A DNA stretch of 64,000 nt from assembly GCF_030816935.1 (NCBI RefSeq), contig NZ_JAUSYO010000001.1, positions 3,038,001-3,102,000 of the forward strand. Reading direction: 5' to 3'. A model generated the notes under the pieces. The model worked only from the letters and a program-made list of their open reading frames with translations. It had not been told where the DNA came from and did not search any database. The position numbers and the translations under genes were made by a program. Position 1 is the stretch's first letter. Each line of letters begins with the position of its first letter. Positions 8,056 through 17,346 of this stretch are shown piece by piece. This stretch comes from Arthrobacter sp. B3I9. GTDB taxonomy: Bacteria; Actinomycetota; Actinomycetes; Actinomycetales; Micrococcaceae.

Positions 8056-8304
8056 GTGAGCTTCTCCTTCAAGGGTCTTGCCGGTTGTTTTCCGGCACCG
8101 GAAACGCCCGATGCCGCACGAACACCGTACCCCGGAGGGCGAGCCGGCGCACCGCCCCGGGCCCGGCGACACGGGGAGATCACCGTCCCATCGCAGCAGG
8201 TAACGATTGGATGTGATCCTGCTGACTTTTAATGTCGCAAGTGTTAGCTTGAAGCCATAATCGGGATTCACAATTTGAATGCCGACGAATATGTAGGAGG
8301 AGAC

Positions 8305-8571
8305 ATGGGCTTTCTAGGCTGGATCATTCTCGGACTCATAGTTGGTGCAATCGTCAAGGCAATCATGCCCGGCAGGGTCGGCGGCGGCTGGGTCACCAGC
8401 CTCGTGCTCGGCGTCGTCGGTGCCATAGTCGGTGGCTGGATCGGCGACCTGCTTTTCGGCGGCGGCAGGATGGAATTCTGGAATCTCGGTTCCTGGCTCC
8501 TGGCGATCGTCGGCGGCCTGGTCGTGGCCGGGATCTACGGCGCGGTCACCGGACGCAACAGGACCACCTGA
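8305..8571 (+). CDS. GlsB/YeaQ/YmgE family stress-response membrane protein
   Basis: An 88-residue protein with three glycine-rich hydrophobic helices, matching the transglycosylase-associated/GlsB family ('GFLGWIILGLIVGAIVKAIMPG' start and 'GGWVTSLVLGVVGAIVGGWIG'). Members are small inner-membrane proteins induced by general or cell-envelope stress; the biochemical role is unknown. A strong AGGAGG sits 6 nt before the ATG at 8305, which rules out the longer ORF start. A CATAAT -10-like element occurs at 8256-8261 without a clear -35, consistent with an alternative sigma factor, though this is not shown. Confidence 0.85.
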   Translation: MGFLGWIILGLIVGAIVKAIMPGRVGGGWVTSLVLGVVGAIVGGWIGDLLFGGGRMEFWNLGSWLLAIVGGLVVAGIYGAVTGRNRTT

Positions 8572-8659
8572 CCGCAACGGGCTGACACCGCGGCGCATGA
8601 CCGTTCCGGTCATGACCTCACAGGACAACTCAACAGCTAAGGCATTGCACGGTTACGAC

Positions 8660-8694
8660 GGCGGGAGCCCACCCCTGGTGGACCCCCGCCTTTT
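8660..8694 (+). terminator. Intrinsic terminator after the GlsB-family gene
   Basis: GGCGGG (8660-8665) pairs with CCCGCC (8685-8690), with an inner CCACC/GGTGG stem and a CCT loop, followed by TTTT. This is a good rho-independent terminator. Confidence 0.75.
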
Positions 8695-8718
8695 GTATGT
8701 CCCCCTGTACCGTCCCCG

Positions 8719-9652
8719 CTAGCCCGCCGTGGCCCGGTCCACCTGGGACGCCGTGGCCCGGTCCCCCTGCGAACGGGCGCTGGCATAGAGGCAGACGGTT
8801 GCTGCGGTGCCCAGGTTTAGGCTCTCGGCCGACCCGTACACCGGCACGGCCACACGGTGGTCGGCCAGGGCAAGTTCTTCTTCGGACAGGCCCTGGGCCT
8901 CATTGCCGAACAGCCATGCCGTCGGGTTCTCCAGCGCATAGTCCGACACCGCGGCGGAGGTCCCTTGCCGGCGGGGCCGCGTTTTCGTCCTGGAGCCGGT
9001 CCAGGTTGAGCTGGCCGTAGCCGTCCGCGGCCAGGACGCCGATCCCCCGTTCCTTGCACCGAGCGACCAGCTCGTCCACTTCGACCCCCAGGACGACGGG
9101 CAGATGGAAGAGGGATCCCGCCGTCGACCGCACAGCTTTGGGGTTGTAGATATCGACACTGGAGGTTGTCAGCACGACGACGTCCGCGCCGGCGGCGTCG
9201 GCCGCCCGCAGTACGGTGCCGGCGTTCCCCGGATCACGGACCTGGCACAGCACGGCGACCAGCCGGGGTCCGGCGTCGAGGACCTGCTCAAGGCTGACGT
9301 CCAGGAAAGCGCAGACCGCCACGACCCCCTGCGGGGTGACCGTGTCCGCCATCGCGGCGAGCACTTCGTCGGTGGCAAGGTAGGCGGGGGTGCCCTCGGC
9401 GAGTGTCTCCAGATCCGGGTGCCGGTCCAGGCAGGACTCGCTCGCGTAGACCTCATAGACGACCCCGGGCTGTCCCGCCGCGATCCGCTTCTGGTGCAGC
9501 TTCAGCGCCTCACGCACAGCCTGCGGCCCCTCGGCGAGGAACTCGCGGCGCTTTAAACGGGCCGGGCGCCCGGCAAGCTGTGCCACCTTCCTCACCCGAT
9601 CAGCTCGGGGGTTGGATAGTGGTAAGTCTTGCGGGCGCCCGGTTTCGTTCAT
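8719..9652 (-). pseudogene. TrmH/SpoU-family RNA 2'-O-methyltransferase, apparent frameshift
   Basis: The N-terminal part (9652 to about 8970) holds the SpoU substrate-binding domain ('LKRREFLAEGPQAVREAL') and SPOUT motif 1 ('QVRDPGNAGTVLRAADAAGA'). The C-terminal catalytic motifs 'AWLFGNEAQGLSEEE' and 'VPVYGSAESLNLGTAATVCLYASAR' are in another frame, reaching a stop at 8719. The frames join if one extra base near 8960-8965 (a GGG run on the coding strand) is removed. Both halves are intact and well conserved, so this is either a very recent mutation or a base-calling error. Position beside rplT-rpmI-infC is the usual place of this rRNA methyltransferase (TsnR-like) in actinobacteria. Confidence 0.8.
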
Positions 9653-9719
9653 ATAAGAACTTTAGTTGCTGTTGCAGCCGGTTCTTGAACGACGTCGTTG
9701 ATGAGCGACGAAGGGGTTG

Positions 9720-10184
9720 TTACTCAGCAGCCTCGGCAACCACGGCCTTCTTGGCGGCGGGCTTGCGGGCAGCCTTGGCCTGCGGTGCCGGAGCAGCTTC
9801 GGCCGCAACGGCCGGAGCGGAGGTGTCGGCGGGCAGGGAGTCCTTGGCGACCTTGACCAGCGCGGCGAAGGCGTTGGCGTCGGAAACAGCCAGCTCGGCG
9901 AGCATACGGCGGTCAACCTCGACCTCAGCGGCCTTCAGGCCCTGGATCAGGCGGTTGTAGGTCAGGCCGTTGGCGCGGGATGCAGCGTTGATGCGCTGGA
10001 TCCACAGGCGGCGGAAGTCGCCCTTCTTCTTCTTGCGGTCGCCGTAGCTGTACACGAACGAGTGCAGCAGCTGCTCTTTGGCCTTGCGGTACAGACGCGA
10101 ACGCTGTCCGCGGTAGCCCTTCGCCCGTTCAAGGACAACCCGGCGCTTCTTGTGGGCGTTGACAGCCCTCTTCACACGTGCCAC
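9720..10184 (-). CDS. rplT: 50S ribosomal protein L20
   Basis: A 154-residue protein; the first about 118 residues are canonical L20 ([20 protein letters not shown], '[21 protein letters not shown]', '[12 protein letters not shown]'), an early-assembly 23S rRNA-binding protein. The remaining about 35 residues form an Ala/Pro/Lys-rich tail absent from E. coli L20 and compositionally like the tail of the neighbouring IF-3. It is the third gene of infC-rpmI-rplT. Confidence 0.96.
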   Translation of the reverse strand: MARVKRAVNAHKKRRVVLERAKGYRGQRSRLYRKAKEQLLHSFVYSYGDRKKKKGDFRRLWIQRINAASRANGLTYNRLIQGLKAAEVEVDRRMLAELAVSDANAFAALVKVAKDSLPADTSAPAVAAEAAPAPQAKAARKPAAKKAVVAEAAE

Positions 10185-10303
10185 GTGCGTACTCCTTTAG
10201 AATTCTGATCCCAAGCATCTACTGCCGGAGGAACCGGCTGGCCTGAGAAGCCTTTTTGGTAGTTGACTGCTGCCAGGTGGCAATCAGTCAGATAACTTGG
10301 AAC

Positions 10304-10498
10304 TTAGATGCCGAGCATCTTCCGGATGACCTTGGCGTCGCCCTTGAAGACGATCTTGTCGCCGGCGAGGCGGCGGGTCAGCCTGGAGGACTTGTGCTCG
10401 AGGTAGTGGCGGCGGTTGGCCTGCTGGCGGCGCAGCTTGCCGCTGCCGGTCAGCTTGAAGCGCTTCTTAGCACCACTGTGGGTCTTCATCTTCGGCAT
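10304..10498 (-). CDS. rpmI: 50S ribosomal protein L35
   Basis: A 64-residue basic protein with the full L35 signature ([20 protein letters not shown], '[16 protein letters not shown]'). It sits between infC and rplT, with intergenic gaps of about 116 and 119 bp. These are long enough for the L20/L35 translational control sites found in other bacteria, but no such structure was identified here. Confidence 0.96.
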   Translation of the reverse strand: MPKMKTHSGAKKRFKLTGSGKLRRQQANRRHYLEHKSSRLTRRLAGDKIVFKGDAKVIRKMLGI

Positions 10499-10614
10499 GG
10501 GAACCGATCTCCTTACGTATCCGCAGACAAGGTCTGCAGTTCATTCGTGCAGCCGCCCCAGCGGGCGGCATGCTGGTTGCCTGCCGCCGGACATTGCTGT
10601 CCGGCGGCCGTGAA

Positions 10615-11724
10615 CTAGTTCGTCTTCTTGGTGCCCGGCTTGGCGGCGGACCGCGGAGCCGCAGGCCGTGCCGCGGGCTTGGGAGCCGCGGGGCGCGGCA
10701 CCGGCTTCGGCGTGGCGACCGGCTTCGGCGCTGCTGCCGGAGCGGCCGGGGCGTCGGCAGGCTTCGCAGCCTCGGGAGCCTTGGCAGGTGCAGCGGGAGC
10801 CTTCGCAACTGCCGGCTTCTCGGCGGCCTTCGGCGCCTCACGCTTCGGAGCGGCCTGCCTGGCGGCCTTGGGGGCCGCCTGCTTGGGCGCTTCCTGGACG
10901 GGAGCCGGTGCAGCCGGAGCTTCCTCGACCGGCGCTTCGGCAGCCGGAGCCGCCGTGGCTTCGGTTTCCGTGGCCGCGGCGTTTTCTTCAGCCGGCGACT
11001 CGACACCGGCGGGAGCGGCTTCGGTGGCCGGAGCTTCCGTCGGCTCGGTCCTGACCGTGAATCCTTCCGGCAGGAGGTCGGCCAGTGACTGCGTCAGCGG
11101 CGCAGTGTCGTCGCCGGAAACGTCCACACGGCCTGAGCCCGATGCCTTGGCTTCGTTCTCCGCTTTGGCTTCCGCACGCTGCGTGGCGCGGCGCGCTTCG
11201 GCTTTGGCTTCGGCCTTGTTCTTCAGGGGACCGACGACCATGACCATGTTGCGGCCATCGATCCGCGGGCTGGACTCCACGACGCCGACTTCGGCGACGT
11301 CGTCAGCAAAGCGCTGCAGCAGGCGGATGCCCATCTCGGGACGCTGCTGCTCACGGCCGCGGAACTGGATCATGGCCTTGACCTTGTCACCGGCACCCAG
11401 GAAGCGGAGCGCGTGGCCGCGCTTCGTCTCGTAGTCGTGGGTGTCGATCTTCAGGCGGAACCGGATTTCCTTCAGGACCGTGTTGGTCTGGTTCTTCCGG
11501 GCCTCGCGTGCCTTGACCGCGGCTTCGTACTTGTACTTGCCGAAGTCCATCAGCTTGCACACCGGAGGCTTGGCCTGCGGTGCTACTTCAACGAGATCAA
11601 GATCGGACTCGGCAGCCAAACGCAGGGCATCCTCAATACGGACGACGCCTACTTGTTCGCCTGCAGGGCCGACCAGCCGCACCTCGGGGACGCGGATACG
11701 CTCATTGATTCTTGGCTCGCTAAT
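10615..11724 (-). CDS. infC: Translation initiation factor IF-3 with long Ala/Pro/Lys tail, AUU start
   Basis: The IF-3 core (residues 1 to about 170) starts '[19 protein letters not shown]' and contains '[19 protein letters not shown]' and '[19 protein letters not shown]'; it binds the 30S subunit and checks initiator tRNA and start codon. The best start is the ATT at 11724-11722: AGGAG lies 7 nt upstream and homologues begin exactly there. A rare AUU start is the hallmark of infC autoregulation, because IF-3 discriminates against it. The remaining about 200 residues are a low-complexity Ala/Pro/Lys-rich extension of unknown role. An attenuator-like hairpin lies in the leader. Confidence 0.9.
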   Translation of the reverse strand: MSEPRINERIRVPEVRLVGPAGEQVGVVRIEDALRLAAESDLDLVEVAPQAKPPVCKLMDFGKYKYEAAVKAREARKNQTNTVLKEIRFRLKIDTHDYETKRGHALRFLGAGDKVKAMIQFRGREQQRPEMGIRLLQRFADDVAEVGVVESSPRIDGRNMVMVVGPLKNKAEAKAEARRATQRAEAKAENEAKASGSGRVDVSGDDTAPLTQSLADLLPEGFTVRTEPTEAPATEAAPAGVESPAEENAAATETEATAAPAAEAPVEEAPAAPAPVQEAPKQAAPKAARQAAPKREAPKAAEKPAVAKAPAAPAKAPEAAKPADAPAAPAAAPKPVATPKPVPRPAAPKPAARPAAPRSAAKPGTKKTN

Positions 11725-11770
11725 GTTAAAGCTCCTGTGTTCGTGAGGGGTATTCCACCGGCAAATAGAG

Positions 11771-11803
11771 AAGGCCCCCAATTGCCGGAGCAATCGAAGG
11801 CCT
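11771..11803 (-). promoter_or_regulatory. Attenuator-like hairpin in the infC leader
   Basis: Read on the minus strand, AGGCCTT (11803-11797) pairs with the distal AAGGCC complement (11776-11771), with a perfect inner ATTGC-TCCG-GCAAT hairpin, followed by CTCTATTT. It lies about 50 nt before the AUU start. It looks like a leader terminator or attenuator for the infC-rpmI-rplT operon; function is inferred. Confidence 0.45.
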
Positions 11804-12030
11804 CGAAGATCGGTACTGCCTGCCTCCTGGGAGGCGGCATGCATGCCCGTCAGGCTGAAGCCCGGGGGAATGCCCGACCAGATACCCGGCAACCTTGCTT
11901 CTTGCGAAGCTTCCCGAAGGAGAGCGGCTGACGCGGGTGGGAGAGAACTCCGCTTGCAAACTGAAGAACGCTTCCATCCAAAAGCGGGTGAAATAACGTC
12001 AATCAGTCGGTCTGTGACAAGCTTACCAGC
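11804..12030. other. Divergent intergenic region between infC and DUF1844 gene
   Basis: About 300 bp separate the infC start from the divergent DUF1844 gene. Apart from the leader hairpin, a TTGACG (minus strand, around 12003) could be an infC -35, but no convincing -10 was located. No ORF with codon structure or known family was recognised. Confidence 0.35.
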
Positions 12031-12417
12031 ATGAGCACTTCAGACAGCAATTCACACGTTTATGAGCCCGCCGGTGCCCAGGCCGACGTCTCGCAGCAGA
12101 TCCGCGACATCTCCGAGGTTCCCGCGATCGAAGTCATCACCACGGCAGCTGTGCACCTGATGAGCGCAGCAGCAGTAAAGCTCGGCCTCGCCGCCGAAGA
12201 CAACGCAGAAGAGCTCAAGGACCTGGACGAGGCCCGCAAGCTGATCACGGCCCTCGCCGGGCTGGTCACCGCCGCGGCCCCCGAGATTGGTTCCCAGCAC
12301 GCCGGCCCGTTGCGGGACGGCCTGCGCTCCCTGCAGTTGGCCTTCCGCGAGGAATCCACCATCAAGGATGCTCCGGGCAAGGGTCCGGGCGAGAAGTACA
12401 CCGGCCCGGTCAACTAG
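12031..12417 (+). CDS. DUF1844 domain protein
   Basis: A 128-residue protein with the DUF1844 pattern '[30 protein letters not shown]' and a following acidic helix '[18 protein letters not shown]'. Function unknown. It is commonly found divergent from infC in actinobacteria, which supports the call. The start ATG at 12031 gives the normal family length. It is followed by a strong bidirectional terminator. Confidence 0.88.
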   Translation: MSTSDSNSHVYEPAGAQADVSQQIRDISEVPAIEVITTAAVHLMSAAAVKLGLAAEDNAEELKDLDEARKLITALAGLVTAAAPEIGSQHAGPLRDGLRSLQLAFREESTIKDAPGKGPGEKYTGPVN

Positions 12418-12467
12418 CAGCGGACCAGCCGGTCGGGCTGGCTGCTGAGGCACCGCGCATCTTTAGA

Positions 12468-12502
12468 CGGCGGCGGGCGGACACTCGGTCCGCCCGCCGC
12501 CG
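12468..12502. terminator. Strong bidirectional terminator hairpin
   Basis: CGGCGGCGGGCGGA (12468-12481) pairs perfectly with TCCGCCCGCCGCCG (12489-12502), with a 7-nt loop. It lies between the convergent DUF1844 and MFS genes. The plus-strand side continues GCGTTTAA. Confidence 0.75.
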
Positions 12503-12517
12503 GCGTTTAACCCCGGC

Positions 12518-13897
12518 CTAAGCCTCCGCCGCGCCGTACCCGGCTGCAGCGGCAAGCCGCCGCCGGCGGCGCTGAAGGACCAGGCCCACAAGGCAGAGCA
12601 GTACGCCGCCCGTTCCGACGGCGACGAACCCGGCGGAAGGGCCGACGCCGTCGATGAAGACCCCGGCGAGCGGCGCGCCGAGTGCCACGCCGCCGGTGAG
12701 GGCGGATCCGTACCAGCCCATCGCCTCGCCGCGGCGCCGCTCGTCGACGAGTTCGGCGACTTTCTCCGAGGCCGCCGACAGCACCGGCGCGCAGAGCAGG
12801 CCCGGCAGGACGGAGAGCAGGCCGAGGGTCCACGTGTCCTGCGCGAACGCCATCGGAACGGTCATGGCCGACATGCCCAGCAGCAGAAGGACCGGCGAAA
12901 TCGGCCGGTGCATGGCGCCGTAAACGAGCCCGCCCACCACTGAAGCCCCACACCAGAAAAGGAACACCAATCCGATCTCGGCCTGGTGCCCGCCGGATTC
13001 GAGGGCGGCGACTATCCCGACGTCGGAGCCGCTGAGGACCATGCCGGCCCCTGCCGCGACGGCGAAGACGGCGGCCACCGCTGCGCTGAACCACGCGAAG
13101 TTGTGCCGGACCTTGTGCCGGACTTTGTGGCGCAGACCGGCCGGGGCCGCGCGGCGCCGTTCCGCAGCCGCGAGCGGGGCGAACTCGGCGGCGGCTTCGT
13201 TGAGGTGTGCCGGCGCGGCCGCGACGACGGCGGCCTCCGCCGCTTCGTGCTGTCCTGTCCTAAACGCTGCCTCGGACTCTGTACCCGCCTCTACCTCGGA
13301 TGCAAGGCCTGGGTCGGGGCTGCGGGTGGGTGGGTTGAACCACATCAGGAACAGCCCGGAGACGGACGTGGCCACGCCGACGACGGTGAGGCCAAGCACG
13401 GAGAATCCGGCGGTGGCGACGAGGGCGCCGGCGGCCGGACCGATCATGAAGACCAGCTCGGTGGTGATCGCATCCAGGGCGAAGGCGGTGCGCCGCTGCT
13501 CCCCGGTGGCCAGCACGCCCAGGGACTGGCGGACGACGCTGAAGATTGGGAGGGTCAGCAGTCCGCCCACGAAGACCAGCGGCAGCAGCAGCTCGTAGGA
13601 CACGTGCGGCACGATCGACCAGATGACAGTCTCGGCGATGACGGACGGGACGAGGGCACGGCGCAGGCCCACGGTGTCCACGCGCCGGCCCCGCCAGGGT
13701 GCGCCGACGGCGATGCCGATCGTCATGACGGCGGCCGCGGCGCCGGCCGCGGCGTAGCCCTGGCCGAGGGTGAGCACGATGTGCAGGGTCAGCAGCACAC
13801 CGGCCGCTGAGTGCGGTATGCGGGCGAGCATGCCGACGAGGAGGAGCCGCCTGATCGGGCGGACGGCCAACAGCTCCCGGTAAAGCGCGAAATTCAC
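12518..13897 (-). CDS. MFS transporter
   Basis: A 459-residue MFS protein with 11-12 hydrophobic helices and a central hydrophilic loop rich in Ala/Glu (residues about 205-265), which ends in a repeated 'RHKVRHKVRHNF'. The motif 'APWRGRRVDTVGLRRA' corresponds to the MFS loop 2-3 motif. The GTG at 13897 has AAGGAAG upstream. It lies between sseB-like and infC genes, away from any biosynthetic partner. Substrate unknown; the general layout resembles sugar or drug exporters. Confidence 0.82.
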   Translation of the reverse strand: MNFALYRELLAVRPIRRLLLVGMLARIPHSAAGVLLTLHIVLTLGQGYAAAGAAAAVMTIGIAVGAPWRGRRVDTVGLRRALVPSVIAETVIWSIVPHVSYELLLPLVFVGGLLTLPIFSVVRQSLGVLATGEQRRTAFALDAITTELVFMIGPAAGALVATAGFSVLGLTVVGVATSVSGLFLMWFNPPTRSPDPGLASEVEAGTESEAAFRTGQHEAAEAAVVAAAPAHLNEAAAEFAPLAAAERRRAAPAGLRHKVRHKVRHNFAWFSAAVAAVFAVAAGAGMVLSGSDVGIVAALESGGHQAEIGLVFLFWCGASVVGGLVYGAMHRPISPVLLLLGMSAMTVPMAFAQDTWTLGLLSVLPGLLCAPVLSAASEKVAELVDERRRGEAMGWYGSALTGGVALGAPLAGVFIDGVGPSAGFVAVGTGGVLLCLVGLVLQRRRRRLAAAAGYGAAEA

Positions 13898-13957
13898 GGA
13901 CTACTTCCTTCTGGTACTGCCCCCGGCAGCACCAGGGTTTCCCCCGCCGGCCGTCAG

Positions 13958-14890
13958 CTACGGTGCTGCGCGCTGCAATTTGAGCTCGATCGAGTCAACC
14001 CGCTCCGCAAACAATTCATTCCGTGCCCAGGCCTCGTTAAGGCCTGCCACGATGGACTGGACGCCCGCGGCGTCGAGTCCGTCTTCCAGGTACAGCTGGA
14101 CCCGCAGCTCGGGCCCGGCGCCGCCGCCCGGAAGCTGCCTACCGTCTGCAGCCAGCGAAGCCACTCCCCCGCCCGGATGAATTTCAACACGGCGGACGGC
14201 CGGAAAGCCAGCGGCGGCCTCGCCGAGGGTCTGTGCGAGCTCCGGATCAGCGTACGACGGCGTCCAGGTGCGCTGTTGCGCGAGGGCCCAGACGGCGGGC
14301 CGCCGGACCACGAATGGAAGGTCGGAACCGGGGTCCAGGACCAGCAAGTCGGCACCTTCGGCCACGGCGGAAAGTGCCGCGCGGGGCGCGTAGACGGCGA
14401 CCGGGCGGGCGTCGGGGTGCCAGGCTTTGAGAGCGGCGGCAGACGTGAACGCTGGCATTGCCGTCCGCCCGTCAGGCGCCTTCAGGGTCACCAGGGCCAT
14501 GTCCGCCTGCTTGTCCCCGTGCAGGGCATCGCCCTGCGCGTCCGCGGCGCCCTCCGCTTCTTCGGCCAGCCGGGCCAGGATCGGCACAAACACACGCGCG
14601 GTGGCCAGGGACGCCACGACGCCTGCCTCGCTGCCTTCACCGGCCAGCAGATCCGCCCGCGCTGCAAGGTACCCGGCGTCGGCGGCGCCGTCGTCGTCGT
14701 CGAAGTTGTGGATCCTGGCGTCGTCCCCGGACAGGCTCCGCCCGGCCCACGGCTGGCCCGCGGAGTCGGCGGCCCCGCCCGCCCGGGCCAGGGCGGCGGC
14801 GATGTGCCCGGGAAGGTGGCGGGGAGGCTCAGCGGCGCTGGCCGCCGGAGTGCCCGGCAGCGGGCCGGTGCCTGACGGCTGGGATTCCAT
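13958..14890 (-). CDS. SseB-family protein
   Basis: A 310-residue protein with an SseB N-terminal-type domain ('ARVFVPILARL...ADMALVTLKAPDGRTAMPAFTS' and 'HPDARPVAVYAPRAALSAV'). The first about 70 residues are Ala/Pro-rich and poorly conserved. SseB proteins were linked to serine sensitivity in E. coli; the actinobacterial role is unknown. The start chosen (ATG 14890) lies 13 bp after the hisA stop, so it is probably co-transcribed with the histidine genes. Confidence 0.8.
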   Translation of the reverse strand: MESQPSGTGPLPGTPAASAAEPPRHLPGHIAAALARAGGAADSAGQPWAGRSLSGDDARIHNFDDDDGAADAGYLAARADLLAGEGSEAGVVASLATARVFVPILARLAEEAEGAADAQGDALHGDKQADMALVTLKAPDGRTAMPAFTSAAALKAWHPDARPVAVYAPRAALSAVAEGADLLVLDPGSDLPFVVRRPAVWALAQQRTWTPSYADPELAQTLGEAAAGFPAVRRVEIHPGGGVASLAADGRQLPGGGAGPELRVQLYLEDGLDAAGVQSIVAGLNEAWARNELFAERVDSIELKLQRAAP

Positions 14891-14903
14891 GGGCGCGGTC
14901 CGG

Positions 14904-15650
14904 TCAGCGCCGGCCGGCGACGTCGAGCGCCTCAGGCAGCGTGAAATTGCCGTTGTAGAGGGCCTTGCCGACGATCGCTCCCTCAACCCCGAGCGGCACG
15001 AGGGAACGCAGCACCTTGAGGTCCTCAAGGCTCGAGATACCGCCGGAGGCGACGACGGGCTTGCCGGTCTTTTCCACCATCTGCCGCAGCAGTTCGACGT
15101 TGGGGCCCTGCAGCGTGCCGTCCTTGGTCACGTCGGTCACTACGTAGCGCGCACAGCCGGCCTCTTCCAGCCGGCCCAGCACCTCCCAAAGGTCGCCGCC
15201 CTCTTTGGTCCAGCCGCGCCCTGCCAGCGTGGTGCCGCGGACGTCCAGTCCGACGGCGATCTTGTCGCCGAAACGGCTGATCACGCGGGACGTCCACTCC
15301 GGGTTCTCCAGCGCCGCGGTTCCAAGGTTCACCCTGGCAACGCCAAGCTCAAGCGCCTTTTCGAGGGACTCGTCGTCGCGCAGTCCGCCGGAGAGCTCCA
15401 CCTTGATGTCGAGCTGTCCCACGACCTCGCGGAGCAGTTCGGCGTTGGAACCGCGGCCGAAGGCGGCGTCGAGGTCCACGAGGTGGACCCATTCGGCCCC
15501 CTGCTGCTGCCAGTTGAGCGCGGCCTCCAGCGGGGTGCCGTAGCTCGTTTCGCTGCCGGCCTCGCCCTGGACGAGGCGGACGGCCTGGCCGTTGACGACG
15601 TCGACGGCGGGCAGCAGCTCAAGCACGGGCAGCGGGGTTTCGGTGGTCAT
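14904..15650 (-). CDS. priA: Phosphoribosyl isomerase (HisA/PriA)
   Basis: A 248-residue (beta/alpha)8 barrel. '[29 protein letters not shown]' with the catalytic Asp in AVD, '[15 protein letters not shown]', '[14 protein letters not shown]' and '[12 protein letters not shown]' identify ProFAR isomerase. In actinobacteria lacking a separate trpF this enzyme (PriA) also isomerises phosphoribosylanthranilate for tryptophan synthesis; whether that applies here cannot be decided from one window. The '[13 protein letters not shown]' stretch is PriA-like. Part of the his cluster. Confidence 0.92.
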   Translation of the reverse strand: MTTETPLPVLELLPAVDVVNGQAVRLVQGEAGSETSYGTPLEAALNWQQQGAEWVHLVDLDAAFGRGSNAELLREVVGQLDIKVELSGGLRDDESLEKALELGVARVNLGTAALENPEWTSRVISRFGDKIAVGLDVRGTTLAGRGWTKEGGDLWEVLGRLEEAGCARYVVTDVTKDGTLQGPNVELLRQMVEKTGKPVVASGGISSLEDLKVLRSLVPLGVEGAIVGKALYNGNFTLPEALDVAGRR

Positions 15651-15716
15651 CGGGGATCCTCGGCTTCTCAGGTGCGCGGGTGGACGGGGCGCGGGTGGAC
15701 GGGCGCTGCCGGACAA

Positions 15717-15875
15717 TCAGACGTCGGACAGCGTAAAGAGATAGGCAGCGAACAGCGACATAGCGGCCAGGACGTAGAACACGATCTGGACCCAGCGCGG
15801 GCTCTTCTGCTGCCGGAAGGACAGCGCCCCGCCGATCAGCAACCCGGCAAGGCCCATGAGGAGCAGGGACCACAT
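15717..15875 (-). CDS. Small membrane protein between hisH and hisA (52 aa)
   Basis: A 52-residue ORF with ATG directly abutting the hisH stop (TAG-ATG) and ending 66 bp before the hisA start. It encodes two hydrophobic segments: 'WSLLLMGLAGLLIGGALSF' (residues 2-20), then a short basic turn 'RQQKSPRW', and 'VQIVFYVLAAMSLFAAYLF' (residues 29-47). Such a two-helix hairpin in a his operon is not a known His enzyme. No function is assigned. The position and clean membrane pattern argue that it is a real gene. Confidence 0.72.
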   Translation of the reverse strand: MWSLLLMGLAGLLIGGALSFRQQKSPRWVQIVFYVLAAMSLFAAYLFTLSDV

Positions 15876-16640
15876 CTAGGCGGTCTGTTCCGGGTCGGCA
15901 CCGGGGGCGCTGGCAGGCGCGGCCGGTGCGCCCTTGCGCAGGCTCTCGACCCAGTTGCGCAGCAGGCGTGCACCGGCGTCGCCGGACTTCTCCGGGTGGA
16001 ACTGCGTGGCGCAGAGCGGACCGTTCTCAACCGCCGCGATGAACGGGGCGCCGTGCTCGGACCAGGTGACCAGCGGGGCGGCCATCCGAGGCTGGATGAC
16101 ATCGAAGTCCCATTGCTGCACGCCGTAGGAGTGCACAAAGTAGAACCGCTCGTCCTCAACACCGGCAAAGAGCCGGGAGCCGGCAGGAACGGACACCGTG
16201 TTCCAGCCCATGTGCGGAACGACCTCGGCCGGCAGCAGCTCCACCTTGCCGGGCCACTCCCCCATTCCGGGCGCCTCGGTGCCGTGTTCCACGCCCGCCT
16301 CGAAGAGGACCTGCAAGCCCACGCAGATGGCGAGCACCGGACGGCCGCCGGCGACGCGGCGCCCGATCATCCGGATCCCGTCGACGGCCTTGAGCTCCTT
16401 CATGACCGTCTCGAAAGCACCGACGCCGGGAACCACCAGGCCGTCGGCGTTCAGCACGTCTTCCGGCCTGGAGCTGAGAATGACCTCGGCGCCGGCGCGC
16501 TCCAGCGCCCGGACAGCCGAGCGGACGTTGCCGGAGCCGTAGTCCAGCACCGTGACGGTGGGCTTGCCCTCCGGAGAGGCAGGCTTCCGGCCGGCGTCGG
16601 GATCGATGATGGCGCCGTCCCGCAGGACCGGGCCGGTCAC
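15876..16640 (-). CDS. hisH: Imidazole glycerol phosphate synthase, glutaminase subunit
   Basis: A 254-residue class I glutamine amidotransferase that feeds ammonia to HisF. The catalytic triad is visible: nucleophile Cys in '[14 protein letters not shown]', and His/Glu in '[12 protein letters not shown]'. The oxyanion-strand segment '[11 protein letters not shown]' is also typical. The C-terminus has a 20-residue Ala/Pro extension. The GTG start overlaps the hisB stop by 4 bp. hisF is not in this window. Confidence 0.93.
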   Translation of the reverse strand: MTGPVLRDGAIIDPDAGRKPASPEGKPTVTVLDYGSGNVRSAVRALERAGAEVILSSRPEDVLNADGLVVPGVGAFETVMKELKAVDGIRMIGRRVAGGRPVLAICVGLQVLFEAGVEHGTEAPGMGEWPGKVELLPAEVVPHMGWNTVSVPAGSRLFAGVEDERFYFVHSYGVQQWDFDVIQPRMAAPLVTWSEHGAPFIAAVENGPLCATQFHPEKSGDAGARLLRNWVESLRKGAPAAPASAPGADPEQTA

Positions 16641-17263
16641 AGTGCACCCTTGGTGGAAGGGATGCCCTCGACGCGGGGGTCGGGCTCCACGGCGGAACGC
16701 AGGGCGCGGGCAAAAGCCTTGAACTGGGCTTCGACAATGTGGTGCGGGTCCCGGCCGGCCGTGACGTTCATGTGCAGGCAGATGCCGGCGTGCAGCGTGA
16801 TGGCCTCGAAGACGTGCCGGGTCAGCGAACCCGTGAAGTGTCCGCCGATCAGGTGGTATTCCTGGCCTGCTGGTTCGCCGGCGTGGACGAGGTAGGGCCG
16901 CCCGGAGACGTCGACGACGGCGTGCGCCAGGGCTTCGTCCAGCGGGACCGTCGCCTCCCCGAACCGGCGGATGCCTGCCTTGTTGCCCAGGGCCGTGCGC
17001 AGCACCTCACCGAAGGTGATGGCGATGTCCTCGACGGTGTGGTGGACATCGATGTGGGTATCTCCGGTCGCCTTGACCGTCATATCGATCAGGGAGTGCT
17101 TGCTCAGTGCCGTCAGCATGTGGTCGTAGAAGGGAACCGACGTGCTGATCTCGGAGACGCCGGTGCCGTCCAGGTTGATCTCGACCAGCACGGATGACTC
17201 GCTGGTGGTCCGTTCCATGCGTGCGGTCCGGCCCTCGGCAGCAATTGATCCGGTGTTGCTCAT
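16637..17263 (-). CDS. hisB: Imidazoleglycerol-phosphate dehydratase
   Basis: A 208-residue dehydratase of histidine biosynthesis. The two Mn-binding repeats are present: '[17 protein letters not shown]...[14 protein letters not shown]' and '[25 protein letters not shown]...[19 protein letters not shown]'. It is the monofunctional form (no HisN phosphatase domain). It overlaps hisH by 4 bp. Confidence 0.95.
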   Translation of the reverse strand: MSNTGSIAAEGRTARMERTTSESSVLVEINLDGTGVSEISTSVPFYDHMLTALSKHSLIDMTVKATGDTHIDVHHTVEDIAITFGEVLRTALGNKAGIRRFGEATVPLDEALAHAVVDVSGRPYLVHAGEPAGQEYHLIGGHFTGSLTRHVFEAITLHAGICLHMNVTAGRDPHHIVEAQFKAFARALRSAVEPDPRVEGIPSTKGAL

Positions 17264-17346
17264 GTGGGGGTGTCCTTTGTGATGAAGGCGGTGCTGTGGT
17301 GAAGGCGGTGCGGGCGTCTGGCGACGATCTTGTCCCGCAGTTAAGT

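Noticed and set aside
9630-9665. GTTC-ATATAA-GAAC near the methyltransferase start as an SOS box
   Set aside because: Half-sites are in the inverse order and the spacer is wrong.
12986-13810. 274-codon plus-strand ORF inside the MFS gene at 12518-13897
   Set aside because: Repetitive Arg/Gly/Asp-rich shadow of the transporter's coding strand.
14427-16895. 822-codon open frame antisense to sseB, priA, hisH and hisB
   Set aside because: It is a high-GC shadow of four well-identified genes on the other strand; no family resemblance, no ribosome-binding site.
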